From Defluviitoga tunisiensis (GTDB taxonomy: Bacteria > Thermotogota > Thermotogae > Petrotogales > Petrotogaceae), in NCBI RefSeq assembly GCF_000953715.1, contig NZ_LN824141.1, positions 62,001 to 126,000 of the forward strand: 64,000 nt of DNA. The letters are read 5' to 3'. Every line of letters begins with the position of its first letter. Position 1 is the first letter of the stretch. The position numbers were made by a program, and so were the translations under genes. Under the pieces are notes generated by a model. It had not been told where the DNA came from. It worked only from the letters and a program-made list of their open reading frames with translations, and made no database searches. This document shows positions 38,312 to 49,272 of this stretch, one piece after another.

Positions 38312-38830
38312 AACGGGTCTAGGGCGAAGCCCTCACCTACCTCGGTACAAGTACCAAAATCAATTGTTTATTAATGTTTTTGAATTTATAACGGGTCTAG
38401 GGCGGAGCCCTCACCCGCCTCGGTACAAGTACCAAAATCAATTGTTTATTAATGTTTTTGAATTTATAACGGGTCTAGGGCGGAGCCCTCACCCGCCTCG
38501 GTACAAGTACCAAAATCAATTGTTTATTAATGTTTTTGAATTTATAACGTCATTCTGGCCGATCTCTAACCACCCTCGTTACAAGTACCAAAACCAATTG
38601 TGTATTAATGTCTTTGAATTTATAACGGGTCTAGGGCTGAGCCCGCACCCCCTTTGGTACAATTACAAAAAGAATTGTTTATTAATGTTTTTGAATTTAT
38701 AACGGGTCTAGGGCGGAGCCCTCACCCACCTCGGTACAAGTACCAAAATCAATTGTTTATTAATGTTTTTGAATTTATAACGGGTCTAGGGCGGAGCCCT
38801 CACCTCCCTCGGTACAAGTACTAAAGATTA
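38312..38830 (+). repeat. tandem array of seven 78-bp A modules upstream of serS
   Basis: Units start at 38312, 38390, 38468, 38546, 38624, 38701 and 38779 (periods 78, 78, 78, 78, 77, 78; the seventh is partial). Each unit carries AACGGGTCTAGGGCGGAGCC with its GGGC/GCCC hairpin, then CGGTACAAGTACC, then ATCAATTGTTTATTAATG. The fourth unit is heavily changed in its first half and has lost the hairpin; the fifth is partly changed. Units are contiguous with no spacers. The array leads directly into module B before serS. Confidence 0.92.
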
Positions 38831-40221
<1,391 letters not shown>

Positions 40222-40228
40222 AACCATA

Positions 40229-40930
40229 ATGCCTAACGTTTTTTATGGCAAAAAAAATAATGATAAAATTTTTTTAGATGAAAAAGAAACCTCCCATTTA
40301 AAGGTTGTTAGAAAAATACCCGGCGAAGAAATAAACGTTATCACTGGGGATGGTTTTGTTTATACTGCAATAATTGATAGTATTAAGAAAAAAGAAACAA
40401 TTTTGTCTATTAAAAATAAGACATCTGTAATGGAAAATTTTACACCTTATTTATCAATCTACTTTGGAATGAGCAAATGGGATAGAACACAAATTTTGTT
40501 GGAAAAGTTGGTAGAACTCAGAGTAAATGAATTTAACGTTTATTTTGGAGATAAAAGTGAAATTAAGTACATAAATTTAGAAAAATTTCAAAGAACCATA
40601 ATAGAAGCTTCCAAACAAACGATTTATGCGTCAATACCTATTATAAACATGATTAAATTTGAACAAATACCTCAGGAAAATACCATAGTGTTGGATTTTG
40701 TTGATAACAAAAGAACCTTTAAAGACTTTATAAAATACAGGGATGAAAACCAAAAAATAAATATCGTAATCGGTCCTGATGCCGGATTCTCTAAACAAGA
40801 AAAAGAATTCTTTTTTGATAATAATTATCTAATAATAAACTTAGGAAAAGCTATTCTTAGATTTGAAACAGCCGCAATTTATGCTGTTTCTGCCATCAAT
40901 TATGAATTTAACAGGTTATATCAAAATTAA
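40229..40930 (+). CDS. rsmE: 16S rRNA (uracil-1498-N3)-methyltransferase
   Basis: A 233-residue SPOUT methyltransferase of the RsmE family. The C-terminal trefoil knot shows NIVIGPDAGFSKQEKEFF near residue 177 and INLGKAILRFETAAIYAVSAI near 205, matching the family's GPEGGFS and LGxRILRxETA motifs. N-terminal PUA-like region is present. Its start is 7 bp after serS without a strong Shine-Dalgarno, so it probably depends on serS translation. Confidence 0.92.
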   Translation: MPNVFYGKKNNDKIFLDEKETSHLKVVRKIPGEEINVITGDGFVYTAIIDSIKKKETILSIKNKTSVMENFTPYLSIYFGMSKWDRTQILLEKLVELRVNEFNVYFGDKSEIKYINLEKFQRTIIEASKQTIYASIPIINMIKFEQIPQENTIVLDFVDNKRTFKDFIKYRDENQKINIVIGPDAGFSKQEKEFFFDNNYLIINLGKAILRFETAAIYAVSAINYEFNRLYQN

Positions 40931-40947
40931 TAACAGGGGCGATTTAT

Positions 40948-41784
40948 ATGGATGAATGGGTTAAAACGATTATAATTTACTTAATTAAAATAGGTATTAG
41001 TATTCTAGTTGTTGTACTAGCAAAATATATAGCAAAGTTGATATATAAAATTATCCTCTCAACTGCTGAGAAAAGTGGAAAAGTTGCTATTAGCTATAAA
41101 AAATCGCTTATGACTTTGATAAATACTGCAATGTATATATTAGCAGGATTTATAATAATCTCTGTAATATTCACTAACCTCAGTGCTTTTTTAGCAGGGT
41201 TAGGAATAGGAGGGGTTATAATAGCCTTTGCTGTACAAGAACCTTTAGGAAACTTAATATGTGGATTTCTAATCATGTTGAACCATTTAGTCGTTGATGG
41301 TGAATCTGTAGAAATCGATGGTATCGGTGGAACTGTCCAAGAAATTGACATAAACCATGTTGTACTTAAAACTTTTGATGGAAAACTGATCCATATTCCC
41401 AGCAAACAGGTTTGGACAAATAAAATCATACACTATTGGCCTGAAGATATAAGAAGAAATGAAATAAAGGTTCGAGTTTCCTATAAATATGATATAAACC
41501 TAATCACCACAGTTTTAGATGAAGCTATAAGGACCTCAGAACTTGTTTATATAGATGATGATCACCAACCTGCAATTGTCTTTGACAGTTATGGTGATTC
41601 ATCAATGAATTTTATAGTTAGATTTTGGGCTAAACGAGATAATTTTATAAGTTCAACTACTAGTGCTGCAGAATCTGTAAAACAAAAGTTTATGGAGAAC
41701 AACATTGAAATACCTTACAATCAAATAGATTTGCATATTAAAGATGTAAACCCACAATTAGTTCAAAATAAAGATAGAAATTGA
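40948..41784 (+). CDS. mscS: small-conductance mechanosensitive channel (MscS family)
   Basis: A 278-residue MscS-type channel that opens under membrane tension. Three N-terminal helices (about residues 8-30, 45-75, 80-110) end in the pore helix FLAGLGIGGVIIAFAVQEPLGNLICGF, followed by the beta domain with GESVEIDGIGGTVQEIDINHVVLKTFDGKLIHIPS near 123-158 and the C-terminal cytoplasmic cage. GGGGCG precedes the ATG. It closes the serS-rsmE-mscS run and is followed by a strong terminator. Confidence 0.93.
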   Translation: MDEWVKTIIIYLIKIGISILVVVLAKYIAKLIYKIILSTAEKSGKVAISYKKSLMTLINTAMYILAGFIIISVIFTNLSAFLAGLGIGGVIIAFAVQEPLGNLICGFLIMLNHLVVDGESVEIDGIGGTVQEIDINHVVLKTFDGKLIHIPSKQVWTNKIIHYWPEDIRRNEIKVRVSYKYDINLITTVLDEAIRTSELVYIDDDHQPAIVFDSYGDSSMNFIVRFWAKRDNFISSTTSAAESVKQKFMENNIEIPYNQIDLHIKDVNPQLVQNKDRN

Positions 41785-41797
41785 AAAATCAAATAAC

Positions 41798-41825
41798 AAA
41801 AAAGGCGGACTTGTCCGCCTTTTTA
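41798..41825 (+). terminator. intrinsic terminator after mscS
   Basis: AAAAAGGCGGAC-TT-GTCCGCCTTTTT with U-tract; separates mscS from the flagellar operon. Confidence 0.92.
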
Positions 41826-41914
41826 TTTAATAATTTTTATCTATTATTATAAAAAAATATTTAGGAATATCTATCACTTTAAAAGAACAATTAGAATGCA
41901 GGGAGGATTTTTAA

Positions 41915-42604
41915 ATGGCGAAAAAAGAAGATAAAAATATAGTAAAAGAAAAGAAAGGTAAAGGCAAAAAAACACTTATTTTTATACTTATAGCTTGTGT
42001 TATAGCGTTCCTTCTGTTAGGTTTTGGATATATTTATTTTGAATATTCTAGATTATCTTATTTAAATCTAAACTTGAAAAATAGTTGGAGGAGTTATATA
42101 GCTTATTTAACAGATTACATCCCTGGATTGAACAAACTATCAAAATATGAATATTTAGAAATTTCCGATCCTCTATTCATTGAAAAAGAAATTATAGATG
42201 TCAGATTAAAAGCAATTAAAGAAGAAAGTCAACGTTTAGAAATTCAAAAACAAGAATTGCAAAATCTATTAGATCAAATATCACAAGAAAATGAAAAACT
42301 AATTAAACAAAAAGATGAATTAGAAAGTCTCTCAAAAGAATATAATGAAAAACTTGCTCAATTCACTGATTACAACAAAAGAATCGCAACGTTGGGAAGT
42401 TGGCTAGCAAAGTCAACCCCTGCTCAGATAGCTTCTGCATTAGTAAGAGAGGAAGTTAGTGTTGATTTACTTGTTGATACAATGCTGACTTTAGAACCAA
42501 AATCAGCTGCTGAAATTATTCAAGCTATAGCTGCAATTAATCCTCAAAAAGCTGCTGTAATCATTGCAAAAATGGGGGAAAAGGAGACAAATGAAAGCAA
42601 ATAA
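41915..42604 (+). CDS. MotE-like flagellar protein
   Basis: A 229-residue protein with a basic N-terminus, one membrane helix (about residues 20-43), a Glu/Gln/Lys coiled coil (about 95-150) and a C-terminal MgtE-N/MotE-like domain (LASWL-type: RIATLGSWLAKSTPAQIASALVREEV...LEPKSAAEIIQAIAAINPQKAAVIIAKM). In other bacteria MotE-type proteins chaperone the stator protein MotB-like or MotC, and they sit before fliK as here. GGGAGG precedes the ATG. Its end overlaps the fliK start region by 14 bp. Confidence 0.75.
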   Translation: MAKKEDKNIVKEKKGKGKKTLIFILIACVIAFLLLGFGYIYFEYSRLSYLNLNLKNSWRSYIAYLTDYIPGLNKLSKYEYLEISDPLFIEKEIIDVRLKAIKEESQRLEIQKQELQNLLDQISQENEKLIKQKDELESLSKEYNEKLAQFTDYNKRIATLGSWLAKSTPAQIASALVREEVSVDLLVDTMLTLEPKSAAEIIQAIAAINPQKAAVIIAKMGEKETNESK

Positions 42605-44426
42605 CCTAGGGATTCAAAATCTTTTAAATATATTAACAGAAAGTAAAACACCAAATAAAAACCATAAAACAATAAATTCAAGATCGACTCTTGTTTCATT
42701 TAAGAATGAGTTAGATAGTCTTTTAATCACTAAAACTACACCTGAAGTTCAAAAAAATATTAAACCTGTAGATAAAAATAAAGACCTTGAAAAATTAATG
42801 CAAGAGTCTGAATTATTAAGTTATTTAAACCTTTTTTTATGTTTTGATAACCCTAAAATAAAAATAGAAGCAAGTGAAGATTCCACCTATCTTAAAATTT
42901 TTAATAATGACAAGAAGAAAACTGTCACTTTTGATTTAAAGGAATTGATGAATAATTTCGATTACTTTCTAAAACTCAAACAAAATCAAACTAACCCTAA
43001 CGCTCAAAATGAAGTTTTTGCAATAAAACAAGCATTAAATATTATTCATAATATTTTAAAAGATATCGAATTAACAAAAGAAGATGCTCAAATCCTCTTA
43101 AAGGCTATTGATATAACAACAAAAAACGTTATTAAAGAGGTTCAGAAAAGTATAACTGATACAGGTTATATAACGCCTGAACAAAAAAAATATTTCGAAA
43201 GCATGGGGATAAAGATCGATATCATGTCTGTACAATCAACCAACGAAGAAATAGTAAACCTTATAACCCTTCAAAAAGGCAAAGAGACAATAGTAATTCC
43301 TGAAAATCAAGCCATAGATGACGAAAATATTCTAAATAATTCAGTTTTAATAAAACTTACTAATAACGATCAATCTTATATTTATAATATAAACAACCCA
43401 TCAAAATTTATTTATTCTGATAACAATTACACCCCATTAACTAACATAAAACCTGATATTATAAGTGAAGAAACCTTTAACACAACACTTATAAATAGCT
43501 CAGAATTAGAAAAAATTATTGTCTTTCAACCAAAAACAGAATCTAATTCGAATAATACTTATATAAACAGCATTTTATCGTTATTAGAAGAGAATGAAAA
43601 CAAATCAGAAAATAGTGAAAAGTATGAAAAATCAATCACATTTGAAAAATTCTTTTTTTCAACTGACAACGAAAATAACATTGTGAACAATAACAAAAAC
43701 TCATCTAGTCAAAATAATTACACCAATAATTTTAATGACAACCAAAATAAAACATACTTTGATATTCAAAAAGAACGAAAGCAAAACTATCTAAGCATAG
43801 AAGACCTAAAAAATGATCTTCAAACAAAAAAATTGAATTTAACCGAGCAAGAAAACTCTGAAATTTTGCAGGCATCTATACACTCATCAGAAAGTAATAC
43901 GAATACATCATATGATATAGCTAGTAACTATATAAACATTGATAACCAGACCAACAACCAATTCGAAAGTCTTACAAACATTCATCAAAAAAATAATTTT
44001 TTGTCTTTTCTCAATACTGATGACTTAAACACTCAAATAAAAGATGTAATTATAACAAAAAACACAGAACAATTTTTTAACGAGAGTTTCTCAGTTAATG
44101 TCTCCCCACCTAACCTTGGAAAGGTTGATATACAAATAATAAAGAATGGTGAGGCAATAACTATAAACCTTGCAACAGAAAGTGAAAATGCTAAATTAAC
44201 CCTTTCAAAAACAGTTCAGTCCTTAGTTGGCAACTTAAGAGATGAAGGATATAATCCCGTAGACGTAAAAATATTTGTTCATCAGGAAGAAAGCGAACCT
44301 GATTACCAACATCAACAAAACCAAAACCAAAAACAACATGAAGAAAAAAGATATAAACAAAAGGAAAAAGATGAAAACCCGATTTATACTTTTGAAGAAT
44401 TTCTAAGGAGTGATTTGCATGTTTAA
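42591..44426 (+). CDS. fliK: flagellar hook-length control protein FliK
   Basis: FliK measures hook length and switches export specificity. The 611-residue protein has a long, low-complexity, Asn/Lys/Gln-rich ruler region (especially residues 300-480) and the conserved C-terminal FliK domain SFSVNVSPPNLGKVDIQIIKNGEAI...LRDEGYNPVDVKIFVHQEE near 505-565. I start it at the ATG behind AAGGAGACAA. The disordered middle shows little conservation as expected. It is followed by flgD (8-bp overlap), which FliK works with. Confidence 0.88.
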   Translation: MKANNLGIQNLLNILTESKTPNKNHKTINSRSTLVSFKNELDSLLITKTTPEVQKNIKPVDKNKDLEKLMQESELLSYLNLFLCFDNPKIKIEASEDSTYLKIFNNDKKKTVTFDLKELMNNFDYFLKLKQNQTNPNAQNEVFAIKQALNIIHNILKDIELTKEDAQILLKAIDITTKNVIKEVQKSITDTGYITPEQKKYFESMGIKIDIMSVQSTNEEIVNLITLQKGKETIVIPENQAIDDENILNNSVLIKLTNNDQSYIYNINNPSKFIYSDNNYTPLTNIKPDIISEETFNTTLINSSELEKIIVFQPKTESNSNNTYINSILSLLEENENKSENSEKYEKSITFEKFFFSTDNENNIVNNNKNSSSQNNYTNNFNDNQNKTYFDIQKERKQNYLSIEDLKNDLQTKKLNLTEQENSEILQASIHSSESNTNTSYDIASNYINIDNQTNNQFESLTNIHQKNNFLSFLNTDDLNTQIKDVIITKNTEQFFNESFSVNVSPPNLGKVDIQIIKNGEAITINLATESENAKLTLSKTVQSLVGNLRDEGYNPVDVKIFVHQEESEPDYQHQQNQNQKQHEEKRYKQKEKDENPIYTFEEFLRSDLHV

Positions 44427-45081
44427 TTCAGTATCTATGGATGATGTTTACATTAATACACTTCAAGCATATAAAAATCGAGAGATAAAAAAAGAACTAG
44501 ATAAAGAGGCTTTTTTAGAGTTACTGGTAACTCAACTAAAAAATCAAGATCCAACAGAACCTTTAGACAACAAAGATTTGTTGATTCAATTATCTCAACT
44601 ATCCTCCACCGAACAGATAATGAACATGAGTAATGCTGTTCAAGAAATGGTTAATTCTCAATTAGCTTTGAATAAATTACAAGCAGTTTCGCTTCTTGGA
44701 AAAGAAGTAGTGGTAAACAGCAACGTTATAAAATTAGAAAGTGGGGTTGCTGAAACCATCAATTTCGGATTAGATAATGATTCAGAAGTAATAGTCGAAA
44801 TTTATGATACAAACGGTAACTTAGTAAGCTCTCAAAATCTAGGTGTAAAAAACGCAGGATTAAATTCATTCTTATGGAATGGAAGAGATAATAACGGAAC
44901 GTTGCTTGCAGATGGTGACTATCTGTATGGTGTATATGTTATCGAAAACGGAGAAAAGGTTTTAACCACCGGCATTAAAAGTGGAACCGTTGAAGCAGTT
45001 AAATTTATAGATAACGAATTATATCTACTCGTTGATGGCCGAATATACCCATTCTCCGCAATAAACGAAGTGAGTGTATAA
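44419..45081 (+). CDS. flgD: flagellar hook assembly (capping) protein FlgD
   Basis: FlgD caps the growing hook. The 220-residue protein has the conserved N-terminal FLELLVTQLKNQDPTEPLDNKDLLIQLSQLSSTEQI near residues 28-62, then a beta-rich FLG-D Ig-like/Tudor region with NSFLWNGRDNNGTLLADGDYLYGVYV near 152. The ATG at 44419 is 8 nt after AAGGAG. Upstream of flgE, as in most flagellar operons. Confidence 0.94.
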   Translation: MFNSVSMDDVYINTLQAYKNREIKKELDKEAFLELLVTQLKNQDPTEPLDNKDLLIQLSQLSSTEQIMNMSNAVQEMVNSQLALNKLQAVSLLGKEVVVNSNVIKLESGVAETINFGLDNDSEVIVEIYDTNGNLVSSQNLGVKNAGLNSFLWNGRDNNGTLLADGDYLYGVYVIENGEKVLTTGIKSGTVEAVKFIDNELYLLVDGRIYPFSAINEVSV

Positions 45082-45156
45082 ATACACCTTATTATTAACG
45101 TTATCGTATAAAAATCCTAAATCTAATAAATAATTGAAAGATGGGAGGAATATAAA

Positions 45157-47295
45157 ATGCTCAGGTCAATGTATTCTGGAATAACAGGATTAAGAAACTT
45201 TCAAGACCAACTAGATGTAGTTGCAAATAATATAGCAAACGTTAATACAATAGGATTTAAAGGTTCAAGAACCACCTTTCAATCCACACTTTTTCAAACT
45301 TTAGCAGCAGGAAACGCCCCTCAAGACTTACTAGGTGGAATCAATCCTATGCAGATAGGATTAGGTTCTAAAATTGCCTCAATAGACAAACTAATGACTC
45401 AAGGTTCTCCAATGTCCACAGGAAAAACAACCGATATGATGATCCAAGGTGAAGGTTTTTTCATACTTTCAGATGGTGTAGGACAATATTACACAAGAGC
45501 AGGTAATTTTACAAGAGACTATAACGGATTCTTTGTAGATCCCGCTTCAGGCATGAAGCTCCAAGGATGGACCGCAAGACTAACCCCAGATGGACAAAGA
45601 ATCGTTGATACCAACGATCCAATTGGAGATATACAAATATCCTCTGGACAGGTTATGCCTGCAAAACAAACCTCTTTTGTTAAACTTGCACATAACCTAA
45701 ATGCTGGTGTTGGAATTCAAGATACTACTATTGTTATTAAAAGCACTTTAGGAGAAAATATTCCTGTTAGATTTAGCTTTGAGCGTGATTTAAATAACTT
45801 AAATCAAAACGTTTATCTATGGGAGGCTAAAATACTAGACACAAATTACAATTTCTCAAACTTAGCGGATAATACCTCAAGCGCTGCTCTTACTCCAACT
45901 CAAACAATAAACGGAAAAGTTGAACTAGACGATTATGGAAAAGTTATTAATTGGGTAAATTATGCAGGAGATGATAGTCCTCTATCAGACACTAGAATTT
46001 CGATCTTTGATGTAAATGGAAATATCGTTGGAATAGATGGTGAGCCTGTAACGATAGGTACTAATAATAATAATAATAATAATACTGGTACTCTTAGTGG
46101 AAGTATAAAACTAGTAGACGCTACTACCAACGAATTAGTATATTACAACCCTGAAGATATACAATTATCTTTTGATTATGATAATAATAATAATAATTAC
46201 TCCTTCACAATCACATTGAAAGACTCACAGGGACAAACAATTGATTTTAATTATACTACTAACAATGGCACAGTTGGGGAATTCAATCAATTACTTAGTG
46301 AAGGAATTGTAGATGATACTACCTCACCCAATTACAAATTAACCGGCTTAAGTATAAAAGGCGTTGATGATAGTGATACTATAAATACTACTACTACTAT
46401 TAACCTTCGTTCCGTTCGCGATGTCATTCAGCCTCCTGTAGCAGGAGAGATTAAGTTTGTTGATATGAACAATCCTACAAATTTTGCAACTGCAGAATAT
46501 ATAAGCCCTAAAACTACAACTTCAACTGTTGTTTATGATTCTTTGGGAAACTCGTATAATGTTTATCTAAACTTCACAAAAATAAATGAAAACACTTGGT
46601 TTTGGGAAGCAAAATTGGATGATGGAACCCCATTATATAAAATTACAACTGATGAACAATTAGTAAATGATCCTGCCAATGGGGTAATAGCATTTGATTC
46701 AAATGGGAATTTGGCTGCTACTAATTGGTCCATAGTAAATGGAAACATTGTACAATCTGGTGGTACTGCAGGATTTTGGTTTGATCCTGCTGAACAAGGA
46801 GCCGCCTTAAACCCTGATGTTAACCCACCATCAATTGCTGCAGCAGGACCAGTTATGGTAAGCGTTAATTTTCAAGAATTAACTCAGTTTGCAGCGCCTC
46901 ATTCTATAGCTGTAACTGAACAAGATGGAAACGCACAAGGTACGCTTGATTCATTTGCAATAAACACTAATGGTGAAATAATAGGAATTTTTAGTAATGG
47001 CCTAACAGCACCACTTGGTCAGGTAGCTTTAGCGACTTTTAATAACCCTGAAGGCCTTTTGGAAGTAGGAAACTCAATGTATGCTATGAGTTCAAATAGC
47101 GGTCTTCCACAAATAGGTGTTTCTGGAGTCGGAGGAAGAGGAAGTATTATTCCTGGCGCATTAGAAATGTCTAATGTAGACCTTGCTGAAGAATTTACAA
47201 ACATGATTATCGCACAAAGAGGATTCCAAGCAAACTCAAGAAGTATAACTACTGCAGATCAAATATTAAATGAACTTGTTAATATTAAAAGATAA
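45157..47295 (+). CDS. flgE: flagellar hook protein FlgE
   Basis: A 712-residue hook protein. The N-terminus RSMYSGITGLRNFQDQLDVVANNIANVNTIGFKGSR and the C-terminus SNVDLAEEFTNMIIAQRGFQANSRSITTADQILNELVNIKR are the paired helices typical of FlgE/FlgG. The middle is larger than in enteric FlgE (about 400 residues), and contains two Asn runs coded by pure AAT repeats (seven codons at 46063-46083, five at 46183-46197), in surface-exposed D2/D3-like domains. GGGAGG precedes the ATG. It lies after a 75-bp gap from flgD. Confidence 0.94.
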   Translation: MLRSMYSGITGLRNFQDQLDVVANNIANVNTIGFKGSRTTFQSTLFQTLAAGNAPQDLLGGINPMQIGLGSKIASIDKLMTQGSPMSTGKTTDMMIQGEGFFILSDGVGQYYTRAGNFTRDYNGFFVDPASGMKLQGWTARLTPDGQRIVDTNDPIGDIQISSGQVMPAKQTSFVKLAHNLNAGVGIQDTTIVIKSTLGENIPVRFSFERDLNNLNQNVYLWEAKILDTNYNFSNLADNTSSAALTPTQTINGKVELDDYGKVINWVNYAGDDSPLSDTRISIFDVNGNIVGIDGEPVTIGTNNNNNNNTGTLSGSIKLVDATTNELVYYNPEDIQLSFDYDNNNNNYSFTITLKDSQGQTIDFNYTTNNGTVGEFNQLLSEGIVDDTTSPNYKLTGLSIKGVDDSDTINTTTTINLRSVRDVIQPPVAGEIKFVDMNNPTNFATAEYISPKTTTSTVVYDSLGNSYNVYLNFTKINENTWFWEAKLDDGTPLYKITTDEQLVNDPANGVIAFDSNGNLAATNWSIVNGNIVQSGGTAGFWFDPAEQGAALNPDVNPPSIAAAGPVMVSVNFQELTQFAAPHSIAVTEQDGNAQGTLDSFAINTNGEIIGIFSNGLTAPLGQVALATFNNPEGLLEVGNSMYAMSSNSGLPQIGVSGVGGRGSIIPGALEMSNVDLAEEFTNMIIAQRGFQANSRSITTADQILNELVNIKR

Positions 47296-47341
47296 ATTTA
47301 TTTTTTAAAAATATTCTAGATTATGGAATGGTGAACAATTT

Positions 47342-47530
47342 ATGATAAAATTGACCAAATTAAATGGTGACGAGTTTTATTTAAACATTTATCAAATCGA
47401 AAAAATTGAATGTCGCCCAGACACCACAATAACTATGATGAACGGTCATGTATATATAGTTAAAGAAACGATCGAAGAAGTTATTGAAAAGATGATACAA
47501 TATAATAGAAAGATATTTGGTGATAATTAA
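47342..47530 (+). CDS. flbD: FlbD/SwrD family flagellar protein
   Basis: A 62-residue protein matching the short FlbD family: IKLTKLNGDEFYLNIYQIEKIECRPDTTITMMNGHVYIVKET covers most of it. In Bacillus the homologue SwrD raises flagellar torque; position between flgE and motA is conserved. GGTGAACAATTT precedes the ATG. Confidence 0.85.
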   Translation: MIKLTKLNGDEFYLNIYQIEKIECRPDTTITMMNGHVYIVKETIEEVIEKMIQYNRKIFGDN

Positions 47531-47566
47531 TTTTAATAATATTGAGAGTTAAGAGGTGGGGTTCTA

Positions 47567-48346
47567 GTGGATATATCAACATTGATAGGTTTGGTATTTG
47601 CTTTGTTTGCTATTGTCCTAGGGGTAGGAACTGAATTTGGTAAAATGATCGATATTCCATCTTTTTTTATAACCGTTATAGGTTCCTTAGGAGCTACTTT
47701 TATAGCTCATCCTAGTTCAACATCTTTTAAGATTTTTAATATCTTTCTACAATCACTCAAAAATCCAAAAATTGATAATATTGAGGCACTTAGAACTTTG
47801 TATTCTTTTTCTGAAAAAGCACGTAGAGAGGGTATGATTTCATTAGAGGAAGACTTGCCGTCAATTCAAAGCGATTTTTTAAGAGATGGATTAAGGGCAG
47901 CTGTTGATGGAACCGATCCTGATGAAATCAGAAAAATTCTTGAAATAAAAATGGATATGTATGAAGAAGAACAAGAAGAAAAAATAAGTGTATTAGATAC
48001 TTGGGGAACAATGGCTCCAGCATTTGGTATGATTGGAACCTTAATAGGATTGATATTATTATTAGACACCTTGACAGACCCTTCAACTATTGGTCCAAGT
48101 ATGTCTATTGCACTTGTAACTACCTTTTATGGTTCTCTAATAGCCAATGTTTTAGCACTTCCTCCTGCTGAAAAGTTAAAAAGAAGAACAAATAAGTATT
48201 TAAACCAAATGAGGATGATGCTAGAAGGTGTATTATCCATTGTTCAAGGTGAAAATCCAAGATTGATGGAAGAAAAATTAAAGGCTTTTTTAAGTGCAGC
48301 CGAGAGACAAGAATACGAAAGAAGTAAAGGTGAATCAAACTTCTAG
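47567..48346 (+). CDS. motA: flagellar motor stator protein MotA
   Basis: MotA forms the ion channel with MotB. The 259-residue protein has four membrane helices (about 3-22, 28-50, 145-170, 180-202), the cytoplasmic loop with RREGMISLEEDLPSIQSDFLRDGLRAAVDGTDPDEI near 86-120, and the conserved Pro residues in WGTMAPAFGMIGTLIGLI. GTG start behind AAGAGGTGGGG. It is adjacent to motB. Confidence 0.94.
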   Translation: MDISTLIGLVFALFAIVLGVGTEFGKMIDIPSFFITVIGSLGATFIAHPSSTSFKIFNIFLQSLKNPKIDNIEALRTLYSFSEKARREGMISLEEDLPSIQSDFLRDGLRAAVDGTDPDEIRKILEIKMDMYEEEQEEKISVLDTWGTMAPAFGMIGTLIGLILLLDTLTDPSTIGPSMSIALVTTFYGSLIANVLALPPAEKLKRRTNKYLNQMRMMLEGVLSIVQGENPRLMEEKLKAFLSAAERQEYERSKGESNF

Positions 48347-48366
48347 AAAAAGTTTGAGGTGAAACA

Positions 48367-49242
48367 GTGGCTAGAAATAAAAAAAAGTTTGAAAGACCCG
48401 AAGCAAAATGGATGACAACATTTACTGATATGACAACATTACTTTTGACAATGTTTATTGCATTGTTTGGTATGTCATCCATATCACCAGGAAAATTCCA
48501 ACAAGCAGCGATGAGTATACAAAGTGCTTTTGAAGGTCAGCCTATTGGTATCCTAGTAGGTGGAAAGAGCATATCTGAAGAACCCCTCATTACCTCACAA
48601 CCTGGTATAAAATCGGAGCTTTTAAAAATTGTTGAAGATGAAAAATATAAAGGAAAAATTACTATTGAGGAAACCGATAAAGGGACGATAATATCTATGA
48701 GGGATATTGCATTTTTTAGATCTGGTAGAGCAGAACTAACCGCAGAAGCTAAAGAGCTATTGTATAAAATTGGCACAATTATCTTAGAACATACTTCAAA
48801 TGCTATTGAAGTCTACGGTTTTACAGACGATGAACAAGTTTTGCCAACTAGTGTTTATCCCTCTAATTGGCATTTAAGTGCTGCGAGGGCTGCTAGCGTT
48901 GTAAATTTTTTTACTGGTGAAATGAAAAATAGAAGAATGATTGAAAGAATGGCAGAAATTAATTTGGGACAATTTGATATAGATTATTATTATAATCCAA
49001 ATAGGTTTTATCCAATTGGTTTAGGTGACAAGGACATTCAAAAAGATTTAGATTTACTAAAAGCAGAAATTGATTCAAGATTGAATCTAGCAACTCTAGA
49101 TTATATGCAAGGAAAGTTAAGCGCAGCAGAATTTCAACAAATTAAAATCGAATTAGAAAATGAATATAACACCAAACGAGACGAATTAAGAAATCAATAT
49201 AGACGAATTGATATTTTGATACTTCGTCAGAGAGTTAGATAA
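48367..49242 (+). CDS. motB: flagellar motor stator protein MotB with insertion in its OmpA-like domain
   Basis: MotB anchors the stator to peptidoglycan and carries the ion-binding Asp, seen in WMTTFTDMTTLLLTMFIALFG near residue 21. The C-terminal OmpA-like domain shows IEVYGFTDDEQ near 152 and NWHLSAARAASVVNFF near 167, but then has two unusual insertions: about 25 residues before NRFYPIGLGD and about 55 charged, coiled-coil-like residues between GLGD and the family's NxYRRIDILIL ending. Length is 291. GTG start behind GAGGTGAAACA. The insertions may alter contact with the cell wall. Confidence 0.92.
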   Translation: MARNKKKFERPEAKWMTTFTDMTTLLLTMFIALFGMSSISPGKFQQAAMSIQSAFEGQPIGILVGGKSISEEPLITSQPGIKSELLKIVEDEKYKGKITIEETDKGTIISMRDIAFFRSGRAELTAEAKELLYKIGTIILEHTSNAIEVYGFTDDEQVLPTSVYPSNWHLSAARAASVVNFFTGEMKNRRMIERMAEINLGQFDIDYYYNPNRFYPIGLGDKDIQKDLDLLKAEIDSRLNLATLDYMQGKLSAAEFQQIKIELENEYNTKRDELRNQYRRIDILILRQRVR

Positions 49243-49272
49243 TAATTTTTAATATTTTGGAGGTTGGATAAA

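Noticed and set aside
38298-38702. Open frame encoding 26-residue repeats upstream of serS
   Set aside because: It arises because the repeat unit is 78 bp, a multiple of three. The frame breaks at the 77-bp step, has no convincing ribosome site, and the units' hairpins and the family's dispersed non-coding copies explain the sequence better.
38312-38830. CRISPR-like array
   Set aside because: Repeats are directly contiguous with no unique spacers, no cas genes are nearby, and single copies occur elsewhere before genes.
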